64,000 nt of DNA. It comes from Myoxocephalus aenaeus (lineage: Eukaryota > Chordata > Actinopteri > Perciformes > Cottidae). The position numbers and the translations under genes are program-made. This document shows positions 48,252 to 62,197 of this stretch, piece by piece. The DNA lies in assembly GCA_038501785.1 (NCBI GenBank), contig JBAMJR010000047.1, forward strand, positions 5,233,501 through 5,297,500. Reading direction: 5' to 3'. The notes beneath the pieces were generated by a model. That model searched no databases, was not told the origin of the DNA, and was given only the letters and a program-made list of their open reading frames with translations. Numbering within the stretch: position 1 is the first letter of the stretch; each line of letters opens with the position of its first letter.

Positions 48252-49418
48252 ACAGCATGTGGTGAGTGAACTGCTTTTGTGTTAATGTGTCTATGGTGTT
48301 GTTTTTATTGTATAGTTAATATTGTTCTTTCTGATCGTGGCTCGTGCTCTTGAGTGTGCAGTGTTTTAGTGCTGCAGTTTTGTTGGATTGTTTTGTTATA
48401 ACTAAATGTGACTGGTTGTTGAGGTGGACAACATGCATTGTCCGTTAATGACGCAGCATCCCGTCATGCGCGTATTTATGTATACAATATCAGACGGCAC
48501 AGAAGACCCAGGTAGAAAATGCATGGTCCGCCACTGCTGTTCATACAATGTGCATATAACGTGTGCATATAACGCACTTTAATCTATAATTGTATAATAA
48601 TGCCGATACATCTGTGACCAAATGCTGCACCTGCAATGAAAGTGTCCTTATTAATAAAGTCTATAGATCCTTTTTTTTTCTTCATCAAAACAGATCAGGG
48701 TGTCAGATTTTCTCCCATCATCATCATCAGAGTATTTTATATGCTGGCAGAAGCACAGAACATTTGACATTTTCGACACAAGACATCAGGAACACCACTG
48801 GCCTCAAACGCTGTGCCCCATTTGGTCGAAGCCGTAATCATGACCAACTTGATTTGAGTTTAGAGGACGGACTTTGAAAAACACCTCGCGGCAGGAAAAC
48901 ATTCTAAAATCGCCGACTGCAATTCTTATCAGCCCAAATGCATCGATTATGAGTGCATTATGCAGATTATGCAGAGCTGAGTGAGGTATTTTGAGATGTT
49001 CATTCAAAGTAAAACTCGTAAAAAAAAAACAACAGGTTGTTAATGAGACACTTTTTCCCTCCGCTTTAAGAAAACATAATCGGCGTGTGGGTCCAGCACC
49101 TATAACATTCACCGCAGGAGTGCAAAGTGTATATGCGTCTCGCATCCCGTCTTCCTCCCTGCGTGGGCGTTGCCACCCGATACCTCGCATTCATATGCAG
49201 CCCATGTCCCCACCCACAAAAACTTTCCCAAAACTTCTGACCCACTTTATGCCTTCTCTTTGCATATTGGTAAACACATTTATCAACATGTAACTTTCTG
49301 TATAATCAGCTGCCGGAGCTCTACCCCCATAAGGTCACTTGCTATGCCGACTGTCTTATCTCTTTTTCATTTTTACAACAAAGGGGATGAGAGAGACTGA
49401 TTAGGGGCCTTCAGTGGG

Positions 49419-49421
<3 letters not shown>
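48252..49421. other. Non-coding interval
   Basis: A direct repeat GTGCATATAAC occurs twice at about 48550-48573. A T9 run lies near 48671. Nothing else is recognised. Confidence 0.4.

Positions 49422-49500
<79 letters not shown>
49422..49500. repeat. (TG)n microsatellite, about 39 copies
   Basis: A 79-bp uninterrupted array, among the longest in the window, followed by GCGCGC. Confidence 0.99.
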
Positions 49501-49506
<6 letters not shown>

Positions 49507-52500
49507 TCGGGTATAAGTCTTCAGAACTTTGTCTCTTTTGGTGTTTGCGTGCATATTTTGGTGAGCGTGGGTGTGTGTTCTCTCTCGTGGACCTCTGGGC
49601 CCAGAGTGTGTGTCAGCCTTGGACCAGAAACATGAAATTTGCATTCTTTAATTAACATCCAAGCATTCACTGGTGGTTGTAATTCTGAAACTTGGGCTGC
49701 CGCTAGTTTTTGGAATCACAAAGAAAAACAACCCTGGAGGGGATTTTCCTTTTTTTTCTTTTCTTTTTTTTTCTTTCACTTTCTTCCCTTTTTACTGTCT
49801 GTTAATACAAAATAAAATAAAGCTGTGAGTAACTGGAATTGATTGGGTGACATTTGAAGCAATTGTGTTAAAAAACAACAACAAGCTACCACAGAAGGAT
49901 TGCCTTCAGGATTTGTATTTTTTTCGGCTGTAAGATAAAAGGGCTTTTGTACCGAGAGTGATAGAAAAAAACACACAAAGTTTTCTCCCCGGTGACGTGG
50001 GTGAGAATGTAAGGTGGTGTGAGGTGCCAGGTTCAGTTAGTAGCGGGGGGATGCGTGGCTCTGATATGTCATTTCCCTTTGTAATGACACAAAATGAGTA
50101 AAAGCTTGGGGGAACCGCATTTCCATTTCATCTGTGCCTTAAAAAAAAAAAACGTTGGCTGCATTCTAACCGCCGCTTCAAGTGACAGGTCACGAAAGTC
50201 CAATTATCTTTTTCCTATTTACATTTTTTTGTGCAAATGACATTTGGTAATCCTTTTAAGAGAGAGGGGGAGGAGTGTTTGTTTCAAAATATTAAATTAT
50301 AATTTGTTGTTTGGAGGCATAAGATGCTGTTGGAGCTATTGCATACCTGACCTCAGATTTTACAAAATAAAAACAGTTTCCAAATAGCGTCTTATTAAAA
50401 GCAGAGGCAACATTTAGCACCCCCGCAGCTTCTATCTGCCTCAAAGGGGTTAAAGGATGGAACCAAACACAAACACGGCTGGGACTTTAAGCGAATGGTG
50501 CACTCTGAATTTATTTACGTGTTTGTTTGTTTGTTTAACACATGTTTGCCTCAAATTTGTACCAGTTCAAACTCAAAACACACACACAGACTTCACAAGC
50601 GCACTGCAGGAATCTCTGGGTTGTATAGCACCAAATGTAATCATCCACAAACTATAAATTATGAATTTGGAAGATATTGGGCAATTATGGGACAATTTTC
50701 TCAATACTTTTCTTATTTTTTTCCATTATAATAGGAAATGTATAGACATTATTAGATGGTTACATATATTATAATGTGTATTTTGGAGGCTAGACGCATG
50801 TATATGAAGACAATCAACAGTTAATGTATTAAATACAATGAAATGGACAAAAATGCAAATAGTTATTTTGCATTACACCCCTAAAACACATGCATTCAGC
50901 GTATAATGGCCAAGAAAAAGCCTTATTTACGAGGCCAAAATCACAGTCCGTCACCTTGTAACTACTTTTCCTTGATGGTGAGTAAAGTAGGTTTCTTTAC
51001 ATTGTCTGGAACCAGCATTAAAGACGTAGCCAGCCATCGCTGCATGCGCTCCTCTGGAGCCTATTGTACGTATTTGTCTCCTCGGGTAAAGCCAGCAGGC
51101 AAAAACCAGCTCAACTTTGTTCAACACGGTACGCGGATGTGCAATCTACAGTCTGCGGTGCTTTTACACAATGTGTTTGAGCAAATAACTTCCAGTGCAG
51201 TCATTTGCATTTGGTTTTAAATCCAAATGGTCACGTGAGGATCCGAGTGGAGCTTCGGCAGCGGTGTTGAAAACGGGCTAAATGCAGCTCCTTTATGTTG
51301 GAGAGGATTCATTCAGCCTTCTCAGGTTTGGATTCACTTCACCGTTATTTTTGGGGCCTGTTTTTTTTTGGAAGCGAGTCAATCAACACCTATAGACCAT
51401 GTGCACGTGACTCAAAGGGATTAAACGACTGCAGCGAGGAGGGAAATGTTGATGGATTGAAATTGACTGTGTTATTTATCTTCACCTTGACGGAGGTGAT
51501 CCTGGACTGTGGTAACGGCATGAATGAAAAGGTTTTCTGTTTACACAGTATTTATTCATATTTTTAGGAAGTTACATTTCATTTACAGACGTTTTTTTTG
51601 TTACTATTCTGGACTTTTTCTTTTTTTCTTTCAACAAATCGCAGCCGCCGTTCTCCCTTGCGTCCAACTCCGTCACATGACGGCGCCGGAAACAGAAAGA
51701 AAAAACATATTTTGGCGTTTTTGAACTCAGTTTCCTGGCTCAACACACCACACGCAGAGGGATTTATTGCTTCAATCCACTGCATGGAACACAAACACTG
51801 AGTGTACGTCCACATGAGAAGGTGTCATATTGTACCTTCAACTTTTCTTCAACTGTAAATCTGGTTTCGAGAGGGTTGGAGAAGGAAGTTCACAATTTTG
51901 AAAGCGGGAAGAGCTCAAGTAAAACATTTTTCTTCAGGCTCTTGCTGCCTAAAACCTGAACAAACAACCCTAAAAGTTAAACAAATCTTAGAGACATGAA
52001 ACAAACAGGTGACTTGTTCATCCTGAATTTGTTCTTCCTAATTGTTCCCAACTGACCTGCGCAGGTACATGAATAACAAGAAGAAAAGCTTCAGCTAGCG
52101 CATTCATATTTTAAAAGGCTTCCTCAGGATGCTGACAATACAAATTACGTTCTTCCTGACCCAACAGTATGTTGCAAAACAACAACAACCACCGTGATGA
52201 TGAAAGAAGCAAACTAGCCAGAGTGTGCAGCCCGATGCTAAATGAGCAGCTTTCTGCAGGGATCCCACTTTAAAGTGTCCCCCTCCGTAGTCGCTTTGTG
52301 TCTGACGGATTGGCAGCACTGATTACACATCGCTTGGGAGTAGACATTCAGTACACACACGCACACACAAGGAAGGAGGATGATGTCGGAGTCATGCAAT
52401 ACGTCAAAAGTATACGCTTGCACAACGCGGGTAAGTATACATCTTCAAACGCTTTATGAATTAATCGCTGTGCAGTTTTCTCGCCACACACACGTGTACT

Positions 52501-52850
52501 GTACACCAGCTGCAGCCCAACATCCAGTTCATCTGACAGAATGAAAGTAATAATACCGAAATAAAATAAATGAGGCAGCGTGAAAAGAAGGTTCAGTAAA
52601 TAAAAGAAGATAAACAAAGATAAAGTGTGACACATGCACTCAAGCATGTGTCTCTCGGCTCAGAATGATGCTCTAATGACGTAATGTGTTCTCGCTGCTG
52701 CCTGGGGAGTCGTAGGGAAACTGACACGAGCCGTGGGCTACAAAGAGCAGCCTGTTGTCCATTTTGTCTCGAGCCCAACACCCAACTTCTGTTTTTGGTA
52801 TATCTTCGATTTAATTATGTTATTTAATTGTCCCACAGTAGCATATTTGG
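49501..52850. other. Long non-coding interval with three octamers
   Basis: Perfect octamers lie at 49637-49644, 50853-50860 and 51203-51210. A T/C-rich stretch lies at 49748-49795. The 50906-51220 plus frame (104 codons) has a mixed composition but no recognisable domain. No gene is supported. Confidence 0.4.
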
Positions 52851-52864
52851 GGAATTGTAGTTTA
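52851..52864 (-). promoter_or_regulatory. ZNF143/Staf-like motif
   Basis: The minus strand reads AAACTACAATTCC, matching the ACTACAATTCC core of the ZNF143-type promoter motif. The motif also occurs by chance and in repeats. Confidence 0.3.
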
Positions 52865-53487
52865 AAATATAATAAAGCAAGGGGAGGAGGGTGATATAAA
52901 ACAAAAAAACGTAATTATTCTCCGAGATCAAAGTCTTTGAAGGTTATATACAATATCATATAAAAAATTAAAAATAATGTCAACTTTACATGTTTACATG
53001 TGTTTTTGTGAGAGGGTATACCAATAGAGCTTAGTGTGTATGTACAACAATACACAAACACACACACACACAGACATATATCTTTTTTGATAAATACATC
53101 TCATTTTACATACAAAGGATGTTTTACCTGTCATAGCCATACTTCTTTTTCAGTGATTCATATGATTTCTTTTTTTGAGAATTTCCACACGCAAAAATCT
53201 TGCAAAAATATGTTACACCTGTTTCAAGTCGAATTCCTTGAGTATAATTTCTGTCATGCTTGTTCTTCACATTATGATTTGACCCCTGTTTCTTTCTCGG
53301 GGGCGTGTTTTCCAACATTGTCCGCGTCGCCATTTGAAAAGTAATCAATACATGTGACGACGTGTTCTATCAGTTCTATCAGAAACATCCAGTTGTCACT
53401 TGTCAAATGTGACCTGTCACTGTGACATAAATAGAAAAAAAAGACGTTGTTTCCCGTTATCTCTGTCTCACACCAGTGAGGAATCTG
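52865..53487. other. Non-coding interval, nothing specific recognised
   Basis: AT-rich, with a short AC array near 53055-53071. No coding signal. Confidence 0.4.
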
Positions 53488-53516
53488 ATTGGCTATTTGG
53501 TGCCGCGTATGATTGG
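53488..53516. promoter_or_regulatory. Two inverted CCAAT boxes 24 bp apart
   Basis: ATTGG at 53488-53492 and again at 53512-53516, in GATTGGCT and GATTGGTG contexts (NF-Y-like). Paired CCAAT boxes are common in promoters, including those of transposons. No transcript can be assigned. Confidence 0.25.
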
Positions 53517-53854
53517 TGACACTGCCATTCATGTCTCTGTGGATTACGGTTCTCTCTAAAGTGTGTGCTGAAGAAGAAAAAAAAAAAAGGAAGGGTTGAC
53601 ATCTTCACCGTTATTCACTTAGCGCCCTTATTACCAGTTGTATAGAGAGCCGAGGGAGACAGACAGAGTGGAGAGCAAATACTCTGACAAACAGCACACT
53701 GCAGAGGCAGCGTTAGCAGACAGTAAACTATTTGCTGTTAAATATAATTGTTTGCTTCCCGAATTTAATGCAAACAGTGCATAACCTATGATGAAGTTTA
53801 CATCTTGATCTTATTGGATCAACATATCATTTATTCAGATGTATTTAGCCTATA
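53517..53854. other. Short non-coding stretch
   Basis: An A-rich run lies at 53577-53589. Nothing else is recognised. Confidence 0.4.
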
Positions 53855-53882
53855 CAACCAATAACAACCAATAACAACCAAC
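53855..53882. repeat. 10-bp tandem repeat, nearly three copies
   Basis: Unit ACAACCAATA-type repeated in register; each copy contains a CCAAT core. Confidence 0.93.
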
Positions 53883-55950
53883 CTATTTACTGGATTGTGT
53901 CTGTATTATAATATAGCTCCTCCCGCATAACAAAAAAGTACACACTTTTCTTCTTTTTTTTTTTACTCCGCCAAGCACTGAAATACCGCATAATGAGCGA
54001 CGCTTAGCTCCCGGATCAGTGGAAGGAGACTATTATTTTGTCGAGGAATCAGTACTCATTTCAGAAAAGAAAAGAAAAGGGAAGGAAATCGGAGGCGCAG
54101 GGGAGGAGAGAAACCGATGGAGGGGGGGAGGATTTGCTGGAAGTTTCAGCTGAAAATCTGTAGATAAAGCGTTTTTCCGATCCTGGGATTTGGCCTTTTA
54201 GAGGCCTCGAGTGCGGCGCCGTGCAGGGGCCAGATTAAAAAGGAGGGCTTGCCGCGTGAAAAGCCGGCGTACTCAAACTTGTCTGTTGTTTTGACTCGGC
54301 TCACCACTGTTGATCTCACAAATCCAACGCGAGCTCTCAGATCTGATGCCTTTTGTCGCGAGCAATTGGTTTTGGGCCGATTAGCCGGTTCGCTCAAAGG
54401 CCACACACACACTGTGGTTATGTAACGCGTGTATAAGACCCCTGCGGGGGATGTTTACGTGTTTAAAGTTGCATTTAAATAAAGTATGATATTCAACCCG
54501 TCAGTGAACAGACAGCGCGGCATTCCTTTGAGGACAGAGGAAGGGTAAAACTCGACGTGTTGCGGCAGACTCGTCTGTCGCCGCCTTTTTTTACACAATT
54601 ACTGCTCCATTTTCCAGTCGTTGCTAGGATACCCAAATCCAATATTTTTTTTTTTTAGGTCAACGCCCGCACGTCTCCGGCAGAGACAAACGGGACTCTA
54701 GTAAATAAAAAAAAATCCATCCCTAAATCCTCCGTGTCATCGTATCCCTGACTGTCCGGTAATCCCCGGTTGTCACAGTCGAGGTAGATCAAAGCAAATA
54801 GGAGGCCGTCGGCGTGATGACGTTCCGCCCGGAGCGGACGCGTGGACAGGGAGGCTCCCGTTATCCGGCTGACCCTTGAGTGCCTCCATCACGATTGGCC
54901 ATGTTTGAAATCTGACTTCACCTCTTCGCCATCCACGGAAAGACAAAAAAAAAAAGAACCTGCATGCTTTTTGTGAAACAAAATTGCATTGTGGGTTATG
55001 TAGTGCTTAGGAAAAACAATCTGTGGCGTAGATAAATAAATAGAGATATAAAAAAAAACTGATACCTCTGGTTCTGCTGCATCGATTTGTCCACTTTTTA
55101 AATGTCCATTTTGAGTTTGCCAACATCATATAGCTCAACCAGTGCTCATGGAGACCTTATGCTACTACTGGATATACCGTGAGCCTACAGTATCCCCAGC
55201 TGTTTGGCCCATTGGGAGTGTCACTGTATGTACCTTGGCTCTGTAAATCATGTTAACTGCCTCGTACTTGCAGCATCAGTCAGTGCATTTGTAAATGGAG
55301 TACTAGATAATGGTCGATATGGTAGATATGGGTACGTGCGTGCATGCATGGTCAATGACCTTTGACCCGCCGGGGTGCGTGCACTGCATCGCCTCGTCAT
55401 GGCAAATGAGTTTGCAAGCCTTCACAAGAGCGTTGTTCCCTTATTTCAGCGGCACAGCGCTGGCTGCTCACATTACAATAACTACCTGATAACTTTCACG
55501 AAAGACATGCAACTTACCAAAGCAGATTTAAGCCATGTTTAATGTTTTTTTCTCCAATTTTTATGAAGGCGAGTAAAATCTCAGCGAGGCAAAAAGAGAA
55601 ATCTCCTCCACAGGTTTATTAAGGAAGGGATAATAAAACCTGAGGATTGCTATAACTCATTTGCATATCCTCCATTACCAGTGGTGATGGCTGTGCAAAT
55701 CATCTCGGTGTTTGCATGGAATGACAAACAAGGACAACTAAGAAGAAGAAAAAAGCGGGCACTTAGTTCTTTGTCCTCAGCCCAGAAGAATTGTCTTTCA
55801 AAAAAGAAAAGAAAAATAGAACCTGTGAATCTCATCCTATGCAGGACTGGAATATTGGAATATGATGATGATGTAGTCTCTAAACACCCATCAGCTAAAT
55901 GAGTAAAATGTTAATGTAAACCATTGTAGATAACCGCTGCACTTTAAATG
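53883..55950. other. Non-coding interval with octamer; CNE-like 54140-54420
   Basis: 54140-54420 is GC-rich, unique-looking and could be a conserved element. A degenerate X-box-like GTTGCTAGGATACC lies near 54620. A perfect octamer ATTTGCAT lies at 55659-55666. 55000-55340 is unrecognised and could contain TE sequence. Confidence 0.4.
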
Positions 55951-55964
55951 TGCCCCCTAGTGGC
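55951..55964. promoter_or_regulatory. CTCF-like core site
   Basis: TGCCCCCTAGTGGC matches the CTCF core (YGCCMYCTRSTGG) at every position I can compare. Binding is not demonstrable here. Confidence 0.5.
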
Positions 55965-57539
55965 TTTGACACTTAGAAAAGGTTGGATTTCTGAGTGAAT
56001 GGACTTAAATAAATAAAAAATGTAAATGTGTAACATATTTTTTTAATTTTTATAATGGGTATTCTGATCGTGTGGCACATTTTATTAACTTATTGTAATT
56101 GCTGCCCCTGTTGGCGTCTTCTTGTAAAATAGATTTTCAGCGATTGAGGTGAACAACGGGCAAAAAAAAAAAAAAGATCCTTTCTTTCGACCACATTTCA
56201 GAGGCGGCCCGATGCGTTCGCCGCCTTTTTTTAACGGAGGCGCGTGTTGTATTTGAATGTATCGCCACAGCTCCGAACCCGTGATCCGCCTCCAAACCAA
56301 ATTGCTTCACGGCGAGCGTCGAATCACGTGCGCACGGAGAGGTCCGCGGCTCAAATGGAAGAAAGTAATTACCTTTTTAAAACTCACATAGGAGATGCGG
56401 ACCTGGGCGAGCGCGGGCGGCCCTTACTCGCACCGCGTGCATGCGTGTTGACCTCAGCCGTGTCCGTGGGATCCAGCTGCCTCGGGGAAATCTGCTCCAA
56501 ATTGGACTACAAGCAGACCTGAGTGCGCGTAATGAGCCGTTGATCAGGAGTGCAGGTCCGTCGCCGTACGACGGGACAGTGGAAATTGTTCACCGGCGTG
56601 AGCGATATTGACACGCAGAATTATTCCCAGTCCGGTGTGGAGATGAGTAGTTCAGGTCCCCTGCCATGTGGAAAATGAGAGTGCTTGAACGAGCACGCCC
56701 GCCATGTTTCGCTTGTTAATGGGATGCTGGGTGGAATTCAAACCCCCGAGAGTACCGGACTCCAGAAGGAACACGCGTATGGCACATATAGCGCCATGTT
56801 TACACTCGTCGCTACAAGTGTCTCATACCCAGAAGAAAATCAATTGAATATGCTGAAATCTACACTCTCAGAGGTCACGAGTCTGATTGCATCCGCATCG
56901 CTCTTCCTGTACTGGATGCAAATCCACGGAATCTTTTTTTATTTATTATGTTGCTAATCACATAGATATGTAGAATATGTTGATATGGCGTTAGAAACAA
57001 GGTTCATTCGCCCTAATATATAATAAATAGCAATCTTACCTAATATATAACAATCTTATCCACCAAATATAGGTAAAGTGTAAATTATTCATCTGTTTTC
57101 CCTTCCTGGATATCATAAAGTCCTCAATCAGGCATCCATTTAAAATAACTATATCTCGCTCAAAATCTGATTTCACATCACGAAAACCCCTTCAATACAG
57201 CACATTAGGCACGAATAACAAGAGGACTCCCATTCATACAGCACACCATTATAAAAAGAAAGAAAAAAGAAGTGACAGTACGCTTTATACGTGAGCATTT
57301 TCACACAGTTATTCAGAAACTTTAACGGGAGACATTAGCGGGGCCAAGCAATATGTTTCTTTTTTTTGGGATTGTGATTGCATTTCAGTATTTGGCCGTC
57401 GTTTCATTTTTTTGGACCTCAGAGTGAACTGGCCCAGAAGTCCAGGCTCTGCCATCTGTGTCACATATCAATGGTCAGAGATATGGGCCTGATTCTCTGC
57501 ACAACAATTTGATAATTCCCTTCCTTTACTCATTCTAAA
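55965..57539. other. Non-coding interval; GC-rich block 56200-56560
   Basis: 56200-56560 is CpG-rich, with a plus frame (56244-56522) lacking any recognisable domain; it may be a conserved or promoter-like block. An A14-like run lies at 56162-56175. 56960-57300 is AT-rich. Confidence 0.4.
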
Positions 57540-57560
57540 AATATATATATATATATATAT
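57540..57560. repeat. (AT)n microsatellite
   Basis: About 10 pure copies. Confidence 0.96.
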
Positions 57561-58040
57561 TCCCCCTCCTGGTATCTCACTTTCACCTGAACTCCAAACG
57601 CCAAAATAATTTTTAAGCATCACTGTTGAGACATCGGGATTACGAGAGAAAAGCCGCCTCCGGCTGCGTTCGCGCGCCGCACATCATTATCGGCCGGAGT
57701 TCACGAGGGTCCAACGAGGATTTCACTTCTCGTATCTCCGACGACGACTTATGATGCCGAGGCGCAGCTATCAGGCCGCGCTGGTTAATTGTATTTGACA
57801 ATTGCAAATAGTACAGCCGTGCTCTAATAATTACGGCTGGCAAATTAGAAGATGGAAGGGATACAGGACAAAGAGGACGAGGCCCTTTTTTTCTTCTTCT
57901 CTCCATTTTATTATTCTTCGGTCCAATTCAAGGTTGACCTGAGGGAAGGAGTCTAATTTTGTGTTAATGATGTGTAAGTCCTGCCTCTTATGTTGCGCGG
58001 ACAGGTTCAACATACGTGCATTTGCGTGTGCAAAGTGTCG
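57561..58040. other. Non-coding interval, possibly conserved
   Basis: 57640-57860 is GC-balanced and unique-looking. No gene is supported. Confidence 0.35.
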
Positions 58041-58067
58041 CACACACACACACACACACACACACAC
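58041..58067. repeat. (CA)n microsatellite
   Basis: About 13 pure copies. Confidence 0.98.
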
Positions 58068-60129
58068 GCGCTTGAACCCCAACAATAAGTTTGGCGTGCA
58101 GCCCGACAATCCATTATGCGTGGACCGACCCCGGAGGATGCGGCGCCCCTTTCTTTCTCCTCGGCGCTGCCTGCTCCCCGCCGCCCGAGCGCAAACTAAA
58201 CCATGAAGCGGGCCAGACTTCACAAGTGGGACGGGTGGGGGTAACTTCAAAGGCTGGAGATGATTCCCTCAGATCTCCGCTCAGTGTGGTATCGCCAAGA
58301 CGCATGCAAAGGCAATTGTCTGCGCGGTTAGACCTCCCAGACTCCGACCCTTCTGCCTTGAATGTAGATAGGAAATTCAATGAGGCCACGGTTTACAGAC
58401 GCGTGCTCAAATTATTCATTGGATCTCAATAAAAGGAGGTTAATATAACAGAATTTAATACAGATAATCACACTTAAAAAAATATATATATATTTATCCA
58501 TTGTGAGATGAGCTACATTTGGGCGTTAACAATTGATTTTGGTGGCCATTTAAAAAAATAAAAAAATAACTAGTTTTAAAAAAAAAAGAGAAGAAAAGAA
58601 AAAAGAATATGATTTGTGTAAATAACCATCTTTTAAATAGTGATACTGGAGCTGAAGTGGTTGAAGTAAGTCGTGTGTGTTCATAACTTGAACACTTGAT
58701 ATTGTTTTGGACACACATTAGTTAGCATTAAGAATAATAGTTATATTTATGTTGTATATAGACTAATACTGGTTACGCTACGCTTCCATTTGAACCTGTG
58801 GAGCCAAGGCTTTAAACCGAGCGTGCACAGTTCCAGCCTCTAATGATTTCATTAGCTTAGCCTAATATTGTGTATGTGCACCATAAAAGCAATGTTCTGT
58901 CACACCATTATGGTCCTGTTTTGAAATAAAGCAGATATGCCCGTGATAAGCCCAATCATGCCGATCATTCTGAGACGAGTCCAGCAGAGGCCATTGGGGC
59001 TCCTTCCCACACAAGCCTCCATGCCGTGCATCAATGGTGGTGCTGTGGTTCAATCCGAGGTTTGCACCATTAGAGACTAATGAGACACACACACACACAT
59101 ACATACACACATGGTGAAATAGACGGTTAATTGGATGCTGATGGACCTCTTTGCTCTGATGAGGCTTTTGTTCCTTGCTCCATCTCCTGATTGATACTTG
59201 AGCTCACTCGCAATTAGGGCCGGGTCTCTGTACCTTTTTAAAAGGTAGCGGCCAAAATAACCCACCAGAGGTAGTACCTCTCCGGTACATCGATCCCCGC
59301 AATCGATCCTGTTTGTGCAGCCAATCACAGACGCACACAGCTCCCGTTCACATAATGGGTATCAAAGGAAGTAAGGGATACCTATCTGTAGTGTACCAAA
59401 ATAAAATAGTTGTTCTACTATAGATGTTATGCTTTTCTGATGCCAAGCTAAGCATATTGAAGGTGTCGCATCACAGCACAACTGTCATGTTGCCACTATA
59501 TGACGCACTGTTAAGCACCCTTTCCATGGCCCTACTCTTTGTAGCATTTTTCCAGAAAGGTAGCCTTGGATTAGGTCTCTTCTGGGGTCATGTTGTTCCA
59601 GTCAGTGTGTACTTTTCTTTTTCCCCCACACACCTTTGGGATATTTGAACCTTGGCACCGTGTTTTGCTGAAAGTGGCCGATTGTTCCTTGCACAGGGTC
59701 ATGGAGGGAAATCACGCAAGAGAAAGCATTACATTACAGCTTATTTGGAGGCTGCAAGGTTTCACGGGAGCCATCCATCAAATGTTTGAGTTTTTTGTTA
59801 AAGAGGTGATTCTGCAAACACTGCAGAGTCTCAGGTAAATTCCCCATAGCAAATAATAAACGCACACTTCGTTGCATATGGACACGGGCCGGAAAGGTCC
59901 TGGTGAAGGATCGGACCGGAAACCCGTGCCCTGTGACTACGACTGCATATTACGGGTGTAGCAAAACACTTTGATGTGCATATTTATAACCTATCAAAAT
60001 GTTTAGCTAATTTCTAACTGGATGTGACCTCCGAATACGCCTCCATAATGGACTGAGGGATTCAGCTGCCCTCGGTAAAAGAGTGTGTGCAGTAACCAGA
60101 TCGTCCTTTACTACTCAAGGCAATACTTG
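58068..60129. other. Non-coding interval
   Basis: 58070-58430 is GC-rich with overlapping frames and no recognisable domain. A-rich runs lie at 58548-58605. An interrupted CA/CATA array lies at 59084-59110. TACCTTTT-T-AAAAGGTA is an 8-bp-arm palindrome near 59230-59247. No gene is supported. Confidence 0.4.
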
Positions 60130-60157
60130 TTCATTGACAACGCTTCATTGACAACGC
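60130..60157. repeat. 14-bp tandem duplication
   Basis: TTCATTGACAACGC occurs twice back to back, identical in both copies, followed by TTC. Confidence 0.95.
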
Positions 60158-62197
60158 TTCCACGTTTGTCGTATTAATTCGGTTCAAAATACTTCTCCCA
60201 CTCAAGGGGGTAATTAGCTGGCTGGCAAAACCTTTTAAAAGTAAATGTTCAAAAACAATCATGGTGTGTCGGCGGAAAAAAATGACAGACATCAATTTGA
60301 AGCCTTTTTGAAGAATGAAACAATTTGAGAGCTTTTTCCACAACACATTGTTGTATTTTGTGAATATAATAACACTTCGATTCCCCATTAATTGATGGTG
60401 ACCTGCCTGCTGCATGGTCTAGCAGGGCGCCGCCCCCTTTTCGCTGAAAACCCAAACTGTGTATTTTCCGCCGTTCTTTTATAAAAAAGTAAACCGACTT
60501 CCTCCGCGCCGAAGCGCTCGTTAATGATGGGAGGCGTCCTCCCGTTGCAGAGCCTAATGGCGCCCGTGTGATACATGACACACGAGCGCGCCGCATTTCA
60601 CACTTTGGACTTTTTTATGCCTTCGGGTGGTTTTACATCACGTCCGGGAGGGGAGCGATGCGCCGGTTAGCACATTTACAACTATTATCCCCTTTATCTC
60701 AATAAAAAAAAGTTTCAATTACAGGACAGAGATTGGATCAGATAAATGGGCCGTGCTGGAGAAAAATACTGTACTCTCTCACATCCTGAGCAGAGGAAAA
60801 GAGGCGGAGAGGGCAAAACGTGGGGAGAGGTGATTCTGGCGCAGCGAGGCCGCGTTTCAGATTGTTGTTCATTAGGAAAAAACCCTCGCAGGCGATGGTG
60901 TGCGTTTGTGCATGCACAGACACACACGTCCCAACGCCCTGCGACACGAGTGTGTTTAAGCTGCTAATGGAAGTCGCGCAAATGATGTGGAACAGAAGCA
61001 CTCATGATGCAAAAGAAATTTCTGATGAATTCGATGCAATTACGGATGGCGTGATAGGCCATCGCGCGGCGTAAATAAGCTCAGGCAGATGCATGTCTCG
61101 ACAGGAAGAGAGATTCAAAATAAAGAATGACGCATTACTGAGTCATTTACAGTGTTGTACGAGTTTTGCATCGAGAGATAAGAGTATGGCAAGGGAACAG
61201 ACTCTCGGATGTGGATTATTTTTTTTTTCTTCTTTCTGCCGTGTTTGAAAAAGAAAGAAAAGTGTCAACAGCAAGACGGGAATGCTTTGATTCGTTTGAA
61301 CACAATCACACATATCCGTGCGCGCGTGTATGTATAGATTAGACGTCGCCTCGGCAGATCTTCTCTCTACACGTCGCGCCTCCGCGTTGCTCGACACTGC
61401 GTGGAGAAGGGGATAACCGGGGGAGAGGAGGAGTCAGCGAACAACAAACGGAACTCAATCGCTTTGACAAATTTGACTTTTTTTTTGTGTGGTGCAGCTA
61501 AACAAGGCCAGCATGAAGCTCCTATCCGGGGTAGGACTGTACAATCTTAATGTTCCCAAAGAAAAGTGAAAGATATCACAGGCTCATTGAAAGCTTTAAA
61601 GCGGATCTGACAGTGGTGTTAAAAAAAAAAAACCTGCGTAGGCTGTATGGCATCTCAACTTTGAGCGGTTTGAGGAAGTAAACCAATCAATGACGCTAGA
61701 AACTCTACGGTAAAATGTTGGAAAACACCAGAATATTATATATGCGCTCAAAGGATGGACTGGCGATTACAGGATCAAAAAGGTCAAAAGGTTGCCTACT
61801 ACAAACGTAATTTATTAGAAACGCTTGACATGAGAACGCGAATTATTCCTGAAAGGCATCAGGTCACAGTTACCTTTTCAAAGCCGCATGCGAAGCCAAT
61901 TGTTTAACCCTTGAGGTTATGCAAGAAATGACAGATTTGTACAATAACCTACAAAAGAAAATCTGCCTCCCCTCTTCAACTGAATGCACGAGAACCATGG
62001 TGCTCTCGAGAGTCTTTTGTCATGGAGCCTCCGTCGTCTGTGGAGGATGAAGAATAAGAACAGCCCTCACGTGGGACTTTAAGTGCTGCAATTTGGGCAG
62101 ATCACGAGGCCCGCCAGGACGCTAGTTTTCTCCACCGTGATTTTCGTACTTGACAGCATCGCCCCACGCACGTTTCAGTACAAACAATGGAAAGTAC

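Noticed and set aside
50906..51220. 104-codon ORF with mixed composition
   Set aside because: No motif or homologue recognised; ATG context and flanks give no support.
59045..59065. B-box-like GGTTCAATCC, possible tRNA gene
   Set aside because: No A-box at proper distance and no cloverleaf could be drawn.
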